Source: Trebonia sp963811335 (GTDB lineage: Bacteria > Actinomycetota > Actinomycetes > Streptosporangiales > Streptosporangiaceae). Taken from it: DNA of 64,000 nucleotides. Within the stretch, counting starts at the first letter, position 1, and the number at the start of each line of letters is the position of its first letter. This document shows, piece after piece, positions 9,662-18,004 of this stretch. The notes below the pieces were generated by a model that was not told the DNA's origin, searched no databases, and saw only the letters and a program-made list of their open reading frames with translations. The stretch spans positions 198,158 to 262,157 of the forward strand of contig CAWERB010000032.1 of the NCBI GenBank assembly GCA_963811335.1, written 5' to 3'. The position numbers and the translations under genes were made by a program.

Positions 9662-11299
9662 TCACCCCACGGGCGCGCCTCCCGGAGGAGGCAGCGGTGG
9701 CGCGCCGCCCTTCGGGTAGACGCGGAACGAGGCGGTGGCGCTGCCCTGGCCCGCCGCCGTGACCACCACGCTGTGCGTCCCTTCCGGGATCGGTCCGGAG
9801 AAGAACCGGTGCCCCTGGTCGATCGCGTAGTTGAACATCCCCGCCGCGTCGGCGGTCACCGATACCGGCGCGACGTGCGCGTCGGCCATGGTTACGGTTA
9901 CCCGCGCGTCAGGGGCGAAGCCGCTGCCGTGGAGGATGAACACCGTGGCGCCGTCGCCCCATGGCTGGCTGACGCACAGTTGCGGCTTGACGGCTGTCTC
10001 TGGCCGTTGGCACGTCGGCGGCGGCGTGAGCACCGGTCCCAGCTGGCTGGCCGCCTGTGCGCCTGTCCCGTGCAGCCAGATGCCGAGGGCCGCGCCGGCA
10101 CCGAGCAGCAGCAGCGACAGGACCACCCACGCCAGCAACGGAAGGGGCGCCCGTGGCGATGGCCTGGACCCGGTGCCTTTCTGCTGCGGTCCGAAACGCC
10201 GGTGCCGCGCCCGGCCGGATGCCGGGCCCTGCCGTGCGCCGTGGCTGCCGAGCGACTGAAAGCCGGGCAGGGCGGTGTGCGACCGCGCCGTGGCATCGTT
10301 CGCGGCCTGGCCGCCAGACCCGGCAGTCTCGCCGCCGACCGACTGCTCGTCGGCGGCGTCGCCGCCCGCGGCCCGGTCGTCGCGGGCGAGGACGGCCGGC
10401 AGCAGCGGGCCGCGCTGGTACTCGCCGATCACCGCCATCGCATCGTCGGGCAGGTAGTCATGCCCTGGGCCCGCCAGCAGCGCGAACGAGCCGAGCCTGG
10501 CGAGGATCGCCGTGTCGGAGGGACGGTCACGCGGGACGCGCTCCAGGCAGGCGGCGATGAGCCCGTAGAGCTCCTCGGGTAGCCCGGTGAGGTCTGGCGG
10601 CTCGGTGGCGAGCCGGACGAGGATGTCCATGACGGTCTCGCCCTGGTAGGGCGGGTGCCCGGTCGCCGCGTACACGAGCGTCGCGCCGAGCGAGAAGACG
10701 TCGCTGGCGGGCGAGGCCCGTGACGCGTCCCTGGCCTGCTCGGGCGCCATGTACGCCGGCGTACCCGACCCCGCGCGGGTGGCGGTGAGCGCAACCCGCT
10801 CGGCCGCCCTGGCGACGCCGAAGTCGATCACCCGCGGCCCGTCCGGCGCTACGAGCACGTTCGACGGCTTGACGTCGCGGTGCAGCAGGCCCGCGCCGTG
10901 AATGGACTGCAGCGCCTCGGCGCAGCCGGCCGCGAGCCAGCGGACGGCGGGCACCGGCAGCGGCCCGGCCGCCCGCACCAGCGTGCTCAGCGAGGGCGCG
11001 GGCACGTAAGCGGTGGCCACCCAGGGCAGGTCGGCGTCCGGGTCCGCCTCGATGACCGCGGCGGTGAACACCCCGCTCACCCGGCTCGCCGCCGCTACCT
11101 CGCGGGCGAACCTGGCCCGGAAGTCGGCTTCCTCCGCCAGCTCTATCCTGATCGTCTTCACCGCCACCAGGCGGCCCGCCGTGGACCGGGCGAGGAACAC
11201 CTGGCCCATCGCCCCCGCGCCGAGCCGCCCGATGATCGTGTACGGGCCGATTCGTTCGGGATCCCAGCGGCGCAGCGGCTCGACGATGGACTGCGGCAT
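9662..11299 (-). CDS. Membrane Ser/Thr protein kinase (PknB-like)
   Basis: 545 residues. The kinase domain is at about 15-275: Gly loop GRLGAGAMGQVFLA, VAVKTIRIE, catalytic loop HRDVKPSNV, DFGVARAAE and GTPAYMAPEQARD. A low-complexity juxtamembrane linker precedes one membrane helix (LLAWVVLSLLLLGAGAALGI). An extracellular domain of about 120 residues follows with an IPT/TIG-like Ig fold (VFILHGSGFAPDARVTVTMAD) and a Pro-rich end. ATG 11299 is preferred because GGAGGGGG lies upstream; the reading frame extends 14 codons further. It probably senses an envelope signal. Confidence 0.92.
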   Translation of the reverse strand: MPQSIVEPLRRWDPERIGPYTIIGRLGAGAMGQVFLARSTAGRLVAVKTIRIELAEEADFRARFAREVAAASRVSGVFTAAVIEADPDADLPWVATAYVPAPSLSTLVRAAGPLPVPAVRWLAAGCAEALQSIHGAGLLHRDVKPSNVLVAPDGPRVIDFGVARAAERVALTATRAGSGTPAYMAPEQARDASRASPASDVFSLGATLVYAATGHPPYQGETVMDILVRLATEPPDLTGLPEELYGLIAACLERVPRDRPSDTAILARLGSFALLAGPGHDYLPDDAMAVIGEYQRGPLLPAVLARDDRAAGGDAADEQSVGGETAGSGGQAANDATARSHTALPGFQSLGSHGARQGPASGRARHRRFGPQQKGTGSRPSPRAPLPLLAWVVLSLLLLGAGAALGIWLHGTGAQAASQLGPVLTPPPTCQRPETAVKPQLCVSQPWGDGATVFILHGSGFAPDARVTVTMADAHVAPVSVTADAAGMFNYAIDQGHRFFSGPIPEGTHSVVVTAAGQGSATASFRVYPKGGAPPLPPPGGAPVG

Positions 11300-11576
11300 C
11301 GCCGGCACCCCCTCCTGCGGTAATTGCTTCGCCACAATCATGCCTAATCGTCCTCGTTATCGACGGCAAACCGTCGACAAGTAGACCCAGAAGTGACACT
11401 GCGGCTGCCGGGAGGCGCCAGGGGACGGCCCGGATCGCGAGGTGTCCCGGCGTCGTGAAGGGCTGGCCCGCATCGGACGACCTCGATTGTTAGCGTGCTC
11501 AAGATGAGTGGCCGACACGTTTTCTTCCGGCCGTCGTCCTCGGCACCGCGACGGCGGCCCGGCCGCGACGGCGGCT

Positions 11577-12860
11577 TCAGCGGCAGGCCGCCGCGCCGGC
11601 TGAGGAAATCCTTGCCCGGATCGCCGCGTGACCCGGCCGGCCGTCCCTGCGGGCCAGGGCGGCGGCCACTACGCAGGCGGCGAGCACCGGCACGGCACCG
11701 CAGATGAGCATGCCGGCCCGGGCGCCGTAATGGCTGGTGATCGCGCCGATGATCGGGGCGCCGAAGGGCGTGCCGCCGATGAAGGCCAGCATGTACAGCC
11801 CCATGACCCGGCCGCGCAGCTCGGGGGCGACGGCGAGTTGCACGGCGGAGTTCGCCATCGCCTGGCAGACGAGGTTGACGAAGCCCATGGCGGCGAGCAG
11901 TGCCAGGAAGACCCCCATGCCAGGTGCCAGCGCCGCGGCCGCCTCGAGGACGCCGAACAGGGCAGCCGACGTGACGATCGCCCTGGCCCTTGGCCGGGTG
12001 CCCGCCCCGGCGAGGACCGCGCCGCCCGCCGAGCCGAGCCCGAGCACGATGTTGAACAGGCCGTAGGTGCTCGCGCTGCCGCCGAACGCGGACTTGGCCA
12101 TCGCGGTCAGCACGATCGGGAAGTTGAGGCCGAACGTGCCGAGCATCCCGACCAGGAAGATCGTCCACAGCACCTCGGGACGCCGCCACAGGTACCTGGC
12201 GGCCGTCCGCACCGCGCCAGGCTCCCGGCAAGTAACGCGCACCGGCCGCAGGTCGGACGGCCGGAGCAGCAGCAGCCCGATGGTCGGCCCCAGGTAGCAC
12301 GCCGCGTTGACCGCGAACACCCATCCGGTGCCCGCGCTCACGATGAGCAGGCTGGCGATCGCCGGGCCGACCAGCCGGGTCGCCTGGAACACCGCGGCGT
12401 TCAGCGAGATCGCCGCGCGGAGCCGGCCTTCCGGCACGACCTCGGTCACGAACGCCTGCCGCGCCGGGACGTCGAACGCGAAGATCGCACCGCTCAGCAG
12501 GGCGAACACGTACACGTCGGCTGCCCGCACCGCGCCGGCGATGGTGATCGCGGCAAGCGCCCCGGTAAGAACAGTATTCAGGGCCTGAGTAGTAAGCAGG
12601 ATGCGCCGCCTGGGCAGCCGGTCGGCTACCGCGCCCGCGTGCAGGCCGAGCAGCAGCATGGGCCCGAACTGCAGCGCCATGGTCACGCCAACCGCGGTCG
12701 AGCTGTGCGTCAGGCTGAAGATCAGCCAGTCCTGCGCGATGGTCTGCATCCACGAGCCGGTATTCGCCAGGCTCTGCCCGCCGATGTAGATCCGGTAGCT
12801 GCGCGAGGAGAGGGCCGTGAAGGCGCCTCCCGGTTGCCGAACGGTCTCGGCGGTAATCAC
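11577..12860 (-). CDS. MFS transporter (MFS_3/EntS-like exporter)
   Basis: 427 residues with about 12 hydrophobic segments. MFS_3 exporter landmarks are present: YIGGQSLANTGSWMQTIAQDWL near the start, LHAGAVADRLPRRRIL (motif A), FDVPARQAFVTEVVPEGRLRAAISLNA, and LRGRVMGLYMLAFIGGTPFG. These resemble exporters of siderophores, macrolides and other drugs. It starts at GTG 12860 and is divergent from a LysR gene with a 110-base AT-rich gap, so the LysR protein is the likely regulator. The substrate is unknown. Confidence 0.88.
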   Translation of the reverse strand: MITAETVRQPGGAFTALSSRSYRIYIGGQSLANTGSWMQTIAQDWLIFSLTHSSTAVGVTMALQFGPMLLLGLHAGAVADRLPRRRILLTTQALNTVLTGALAAITIAGAVRAADVYVFALLSGAIFAFDVPARQAFVTEVVPEGRLRAAISLNAAVFQATRLVGPAIASLLIVSAGTGWVFAVNAACYLGPTIGLLLLRPSDLRPVRVTCREPGAVRTAARYLWRRPEVLWTIFLVGMLGTFGLNFPIVLTAMAKSAFGGSASTYGLFNIVLGLGSAGGAVLAGAGTRPRARAIVTSAALFGVLEAAAALAPGMGVFLALLAAMGFVNLVCQAMANSAVQLAVAPELRGRVMGLYMLAFIGGTPFGAPIIGAITSHYGARAGMLICGAVPVLAACVVAAALARRDGRPGHAAIRARISSAGAAACR

Positions 12861-12913
12861 GAAGAGCGCCTTCCTGGTCGTCTTTGTCCCTGTCGTCCCT
12901 TTGACATCCTCCG

Positions 12914-12930
12914 ATATAGGGGCCTTATAT
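12914..12930. promoter_or_regulatory. Imperfect dyad in the LysR/MFS divergent promoter
   Basis: The AT-rich gap 12861-12970 contains ATATAGGGGCCTTATAT, an imperfect 17-base dyad. It is 40 bases from the lysR start and 53 from the MFS start. Its position and symmetry suit a LysR-type operator. Direct binding is inferred. Confidence 0.5.
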
Positions 12931-12970
12931 GGAACTACTATGATTTAGCTAACAGTTATTGTGAGACGTT

Positions 12971-13864
12971 ATGACCGGCTATGACCCGCAGCTCCTGGCC
13001 ACCTTCCTCGCCGTCGAGCAGACCGGGAGCTTCACCCGGGCGGCGGCCCGGCTCGGCATACAGCAGCCCACGGTCAGCCAGCACATCAGCCGCCTGGAGC
13101 GGCAGGTCGGCCGGACGCTCGTGCAGCGCGACACTCACTCCGTGGCGCTCACCGCCGATGGCGAGGCGATGGTCGGGTTCGCGCGCAACATCCTCGCCGC
13201 CTGCGAGCAGGCGGCGGCCTACTTCAGCGGGTCCCGGCCGAGCGGCAGACTGCGCATCGGCATCTCCGACGACCTGGCGCTCACCCGGCTGCCGCAGATC
13301 CTGCGCGACTTCCGGCGGGACAACCCGCTCGTCGACTTCGACCTCACGGTGGACCAGAGCGGGCTGCTGCACCAGCGGCTCGAGGGCGACCGGCTCGACG
13401 TGTTCATCGGCAAGCGCCCGAGCGGCGAGCAGCGCGGCCAGCTCGTCAAGCGGGACCGCCTGGTGTGGGTGGGCACGCCGTCCACCAGGCTCGACCTGAC
13501 CCGACCGCTGCCGCTCGTCGTCTACCCGGCGCCGAGCCTCTCCCGGTCCGAGATGCGCCGCGCGCTGAACCGTGCCCGCCTGCCGTTCCGCAGCGCCTGC
13601 CTCTGCCGCGGCGTTAACGGCCTGATCGGCGCGGTGGCGGCCGGCATCGGCATCTCGGCGATGGCGGCCAGCCTGGTGCCCGCCCAGCTCACCACCCTCG
13701 GCCCCGGCCACCGGCTGCCCGAACTCGGCACCATCAACCTGGTCTTGCTGACCAACCCGCGGACCGAGGAGCGCCCGGCGGTCCACGCCCTCATCGCGAC
13801 CGTCCTGGCCAGCGGTTCCCGCTCGCTGACCGCCTACCGCGAGCCCGCCTCCGAAGATCTTTAG
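12971..13864 (+). CDS. LysR-family transcriptional regulator
   Basis: 297 residues. The N-terminal winged helix is canonical (LATFLAVEQTGSFTRAAARL, QQPTVSQHISRLERQVG, RDTHSVALTADGEAM). The effector domain begins GRLRIGISDDLALTRLPQIL and shows the usual DVFIGKR and GIGISAMAASLVP segments. It starts at ATG 12971 and is divergent from the MFS exporter, the classic regulator-target arrangement. The inducer is unknown. Confidence 0.93.
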   Translation: MTGYDPQLLATFLAVEQTGSFTRAAARLGIQQPTVSQHISRLERQVGRTLVQRDTHSVALTADGEAMVGFARNILAACEQAAAYFSGSRPSGRLRIGISDDLALTRLPQILRDFRRDNPLVDFDLTVDQSGLLHQRLEGDRLDVFIGKRPSGEQRGQLVKRDRLVWVGTPSTRLDLTRPLPLVVYPAPSLSRSEMRRALNRARLPFRSACLCRGVNGLIGAVAAGIGISAMAASLVPAQLTTLGPGHRLPELGTINLVLLTNPRTEERPAVHALIATVLASGSRSLTAYREPASEDL

Positions 13865-13898
13865 CCCGAACGGGAGGGTGTTTCACCCGGCCCTGGTC

Positions 13899-13996
13899 AC
13901 TGGTACCCGGCCGCCTGGATGCGGTACAGCCCGGCGCAGCGCCGCGTTACTGGTACCCGGCCGCCTGGATGCGGTACAGCTCGGCGTAGCGGCCGC
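13899..13996. repeat. Tandem duplication of a gene 3' end (about 48-bp units, 50-bp period)
   Basis: The segment beginning ACTGGTACCCGGCCGCCTGG occurs at 13899 and again at 13949. The first 32 bases are identical and the next 15 nearly so. The right copy encodes the last codons of the ABC transporter on the minus strand; the left copy is a leftover just beyond its stop and repeats LYRIQAAGYQ in another frame. Confidence 0.85.
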
Positions 13997-15760
13997 CGCG
14001 GGCGAGCAGCTCGTCGTGGCTGCCGGCCTCCGCCACGTGCGCGCCGTCGAGCACCACGATGAGGTCGGCCATCCGGACGGTGCTGAACCGGTGCGACACC
14101 AGGATGGTCACGCCGCCGTTCGCCCGGGCCTGGCGCGCCGTGGCGGCGTAGCGCTCGAACAGCTGGTGCTCGGTCTCCGCGTCCAGCGCCGCGGTCGGCT
14201 CGTCGAGCGCGGTGAGCAGCGGCTCGTCCCGCATGAAGCCGCGGGCCAGGGCGAGCTTCTGCCACTGCCCGTAGGAGACGTCGACCCCGTCCGGCCAGGT
14301 TGGCCCGAGCTGGGTGCGCAGGCGGCCGGCAGGACGTCGACGAGATCCGCTGCCCCGGCTCGCTCGGCCGCGGTGACAAGCGCGGGCTCGACGTCGAGCC
14401 GGGGCAGGTCGCCGATGCCGATGGTGTGCGCCGCCTGGAACTCGAAGCGGAAGAAGTCCTGGAACGCCCCGGCCAGCCGTTCCCGCCAGCGCGCGCTGTC
14501 GACGCGGGCCAGGTCAGTGCCGTCCACCAGGATGCGGCCCGTGGTAGGGGAGTAGAGCTTCGCGAGCAGCTTGACCAGCGTGCTCTTGCCCGCGCCGTTC
14601 TCACCGACGACCGCGACCACCGACCCGGCGGGCAGGAACAGGTCCACGTCGTCGAGCGCAGGCCGGCTGGCGCCCGGGTAGCGGAACGTGACGTGCTCAA
14701 GCCGGATGCCCTCGGTGATGCGCTCCGGCGCGGGCTGGTCGGCGCGCTGCGTCACGGCCCGGGCGTAGTCCTCGAGCCAGGCGAGCCGCTGCGCACCGTC
14801 CATCCAGGTGCCGCGCAGGAAGCCGATCTCGCCGACCGTGGCGTTGAGGTAAGAGGACAGCCGGGCGCCGGCGGTCAGCACCAGGATCGCGCCGGACGTT
14901 GACGCGCGCGGACCGGTCGCGGTGAGCGCGATCGCGCCGACGTAGCCGAGCGCGAAGACCGCCCAGCCGGCCGCGTACCAGGCGGCGGACCGCGACCTGG
15001 CCGTCGCCACCGGCCCGTACCACCGCTCCCACGCGGCGCGGCGCCGGGCCGCGAGCGCCTCGCCGATGCCGAGTACCCGCAGCTCCTTGCCCGGCGAGGC
15101 GGTAGTGGACAGCGCGTACAGGTGCGCGGCGAGCCGGGTGGACTGCGCGCCGCGCTCCTGGGCGGTGCGCTCCACCACGGGCCGCCAGGAGGTGGCCGCC
15201 ACCGTCGGTATCGCGAACAGCAGCAGCGTCACCAGGACCGGGTTGACCGAGCCGAGCAGCGCCACGGTGATGCCGAGCCGGACCAGCCAGCCGGCGGTGG
15301 AGAAGACCGACATGTACATGTGGTCCAGGGTGTAGGTCTCCTCGCGCAGCACCGACAGCCGGTCCAGGTACTCCGGCCGCTCCTGGTGCGCGATCGTGGC
15401 GACGCCGGCTTGCAGCCGCGCCACGTGCGACTCAAGTGCGATCGTCACCTTGTCCCTGAAGCGCCGCTGTATCCGGGTGGACACGGTGGCCAGCAGCCAG
15501 GTCGCCACCGTGGAGACCGCGAGCGCGATGACCGCGAAGCGCAGCAGCCCCGGGTCGCGGGAGAGCAGGCCCTCGCCGAGCAGCTTGAACCAGACGGCGA
15601 GCAGCGCGTCGGGCACGGCCGCGACCAGGGCGAGCGTGAAGGACACGCCCATCAGCGCCGGCTCGTACCGGAAGCCGAGCAGGCACAGCCGCCACATCGA
15701 CCGCAGCGCCGGCGGCAGCTTGCCCGCCGCGTCGCCGTTTGTCACGTCAGGAGAGGACAT
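13947..15760 (-). CDS. ABC exporter, membrane-ATPase fusion, second subunit, frameshifted
   Basis: About 604 residues. An ABC membrane domain (1-330) precedes the ATPase domain: Walker A GENGAGKST, Q-loop FQDFFRFEF, Walker B ALDEPTAALD and H-loop LVSHRFSTV. The signature is VSYGQWQKLALARG, departing from LSGGQ, as in the degenerate half of heterodimeric exporters. An indel near 14320-14335 separates VDVLPA from the signature region. The start overlaps the end of the upstream ABC gene by 14 bases, so the two are co-translated. The substrate is unknown. Confidence 0.88.
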
Positions 15761-17711
15761 CGAAGGTCACCTCCTCCTCCCCTTCCTCCGGTGTCCCGGT
15801 CGCGAACCGCTCCGCCTGCAGGGAGAACATCCGCCAGTACCGGCCGCGCAGCGCCATCAGCTCGTCGTGGCTGCCCAGCTCCACGACGGCGCCGTCGGCG
15901 ACCACCGCGATCCGGTCAACGTGCCTGACGGTGTTGAACCGGTGCGAGATAAGGATCGTGGTGCATGACCGGGTGGCCGTGAGTATCCGCTCGAAGATCT
16001 CCGTCTCGCCGCGGACGTCCAGCTGCGCCGTGGGCTCGTCGAGCAGCACGAGCCCGGCGCCGAGCCGAACCGCGGCCAGGGCACGGGCCAGCGCCACCCG
16101 CTGCCACTGCCCGCCGGACAGCTCGGTGCCGCCCGTGTAGCCCTTGGCAAGTACCGTGCCGAGGTCTGCGAGCCCCGCCGCCCCGGCCTCGGCGAGCGCG
16201 GCGGCGACGATGTCGTCCAGGTCGGTCACGGGGGACCGCGCGCCCGATACGATGGCGGAGCCATCGGGCGCGCCCCGGGGCCTCGGGGGGGTTTGGGGGG
16301 GTTGTCCCCCCGGGTCGGCAGAGTGGGGGGTCGTCCCCCCGGAAGACGACGGCGCCACGTTCTCCCGCAGCGTCAGCTCGAACCGGACGAAGTCCTGGAA
16401 CACCGCGGTGACCTGGCGGCGCCATGACTCGAGGTCGAGGTCGCGCAGGTCCACTCCGTCGACCTCGATCGCGCCCGACTGCGGGTCGTACAGCCGGCAC
16501 AGCAGCTTGGCCAGGGTGGTCTTGCCCGCCCCGTTCTGCCCGACGATGGCCAGCGAGCTTCCCGCGGGGATCTCCAGGCTGAGCCCGCGCAGCACCTGGC
16601 GTTCCGGGCTCGCCGGGTAGGCGAAGGTCACGTTACTGAAGCTGACCTGGCGGGCGGGCATGCCCATCGCGGGCCGGCTGCCGGACGCGACCGTGCCGGC
16701 CCGGCCCATCGCGCCGGTGAGCCTGCCGACCGCCGCGACCGGCGCGGCGGCGCCGTCGAGCGCCCAGTTCAGCCCGCCGAACGCGATCATCGACGTGCCC
16801 GCGGCCGCGGTGGCGTAGGCGATCAGGCTGCCGAGCGCGAGCCGGCCGTCGAGCGCGGCCGCGCCGAGTGTCCAGAACACGAGCCCGTTTGCCGCGAGCA
16901 CCACCGCGAGGCTAAGCAGCAGCGAGCGCTCCCGCATCCGGGTCGCCTCGTACTGCAGCCGGTGCAGGTTTCGCCTGCTGGCGAGGAACCGGCCGAGCAC
17001 CCAGTCGGGCAGCCCGAATATCCGCAGCTCCTTGGCGGCCGGCGGGTCCACGGCCAGCCGGTAGGCGTAGTCGGCGTCGCGCCGCGCCTGCCGTACCTCC
17101 TCGGTGTTGCGGTCCCGCCAGACCGCGCTCTCGCGCAGCAGCCAGTGCGTCGCGAGCCAGCCCACGGCGAGCGTCGGCGGCGCCCACCAGGCGAAGCCGA
17201 ACAGCACGCAGGCCTGGGCGATGCCCGCGACCATGTCCACCAGGCCGCCGGCGATGAAGTCCATCGAGAGGGACAGGGGCGGCCCGGTCATGCCCCGGTC
17301 GAAGTCCCGCGCCGTCTGCAGGTCGGCGGCGAGCACCGGGTCTTCCAGATGTCCGATGCCGGGCACCCGCACGCACGCGGCGGTCATCTCGTCGTACAGC
17401 CGGGCGGCCGTCCGGTCGCCGAGGTTGGCGGAGAGCGCCGTGTGGAACGGGCCGAGCACCTGCATGAGGATGAAGACCACGGCCACCGCGAGCAGCGGTG
17501 CCGCCAGGCCGGAGCCGCGCTCCACCGCTGCCACCAGCACGCCGGCGGCGACGGCGAAGCCGGCGGGCAGCAGCCCGCGGGCGACGAGCAGCCCCCACCA
17601 GCTCACCGCCATCGGCCGGTCGGCCTGCCACAGCGCCGCCGCGAGGCGTAGCTCCTGCCGCGCGGCCAGCCGGGCCGGCCTCGACTTGGCGGGCGGTCCG
17701 TCTCCAGTCAC
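15747..17711 (-). CDS. ABC exporter, membrane-ATPase fusion, first subunit, with in-frame insert
   Basis: 654 residues: membrane domain (1-350), then ATPase with Walker A GQNGAGKTT, Q-loop FQDFVRFEL, canonical signature LSGGQWQRVALARAL, Walker B VLLDEPTAQLD and H-loop LISHRFNTV. Between RENVAP and TDLDDIVAAAL there are some 40 extra low-complexity residues (SSSGGTTPHSADPGG) encoded by a run of palindromes at 16230-16352. The frame is kept. It partners the overlapping downstream ABC gene. Start GTG 17711; the promoter should lie in 17712-18004. Confidence 0.88.
   Translation of the reverse strand: MTGDGPPAKSRPARLAARQELRLAAALWQADRPMAVSWWGLLVARGLLPAGFAVAAGVLVAAVERGSGLAAPLLAVAVVFILMQVLGPFHTALSANLGDRTAARLYDEMTAACVRVPGIGHLEDPVLAADLQTARDFDRGMTGPPLSLSMDFIAGGLVDMVAGIAQACVLFGFAWWAPPTLAVGWLATHWLLRESAVWRDRNTEEVRQARRDADYAYRLAVDPPAAKELRIFGLPDWVLGRFLASRRNLHRLQYEATRMRERSLLLSLAVVLAANGLVFWTLGAAALDGRLALGSLIAYATAAAGTSMIAFGGLNWALDGAAAPVAAVGRLTGAMGRAGTVASGSRPAMGMPARQVSFSNVTFAYPASPERQVLRGLSLEIPAGSSLAIVGQNGAGKTTLAKLLCRLYDPQSGAIEVDGVDLRDLDLESWRRQVTAVFQDFVRFELTLRENVAPSSSGGTTPHSADPGGQPPQTPPRPRGAPDGSAIVSGARSPVTDLDDIVAAALAEAGAAGLADLGTVLAKGYTGGTELSGGQWQRVALARALAAVRLGAGLVLLDEPTAQLDVRGETEIFERILTATRSCTTILISHRFNTVRHVDRIAVVADGAVVELGSHDELMALRGRYWRMFSLQAERFATGTPEEGEEEVTFDVLS
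16230..16352. repeat. Palindromic REP/MITE-like insert inside an ABC transporter gene
   Basis: 123 bases (41 codons) with three dyads in a row: a bulged hairpin at 16242-16269 (GCCCGAT..GCCATCGGGC), G7-TTGT-C6 at 16285-16301, and G6-TCGT-C6 at 16325-16340. It lies exactly in the loop between the Q-loop and the signature motif, where the family has a short connector. It looks like an intergenic palindromic repeat that landed in a tolerant site. Confidence 0.7.
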
Positions 17712-18004
17712 GGGTCCATCCTCCCAGGCGCCGGCCCGCCACGCCTAGCCTGAATCAGTACACAGATTCGAAACACAGGCCCGGGTAGGCATCGCCTGAT
17801 TGTGGTCACTATCGATCCAGTGAGCCAGAGGGGATGGGGCCTGGAATGATTCGCCTCCTGGACATGCTTCGTTAACTCTGTGTTCATCTGCGAGTCGGTG
17901 GCACGTTTACTTGGCTCCATAACTTGAGCACCGTGGGCGGCTTTCGGGCGCCCGGCCGTCGCGTACGCGAACGGCAGCTGGACGCGAGACGAACGAGGGA
18001 CAAC

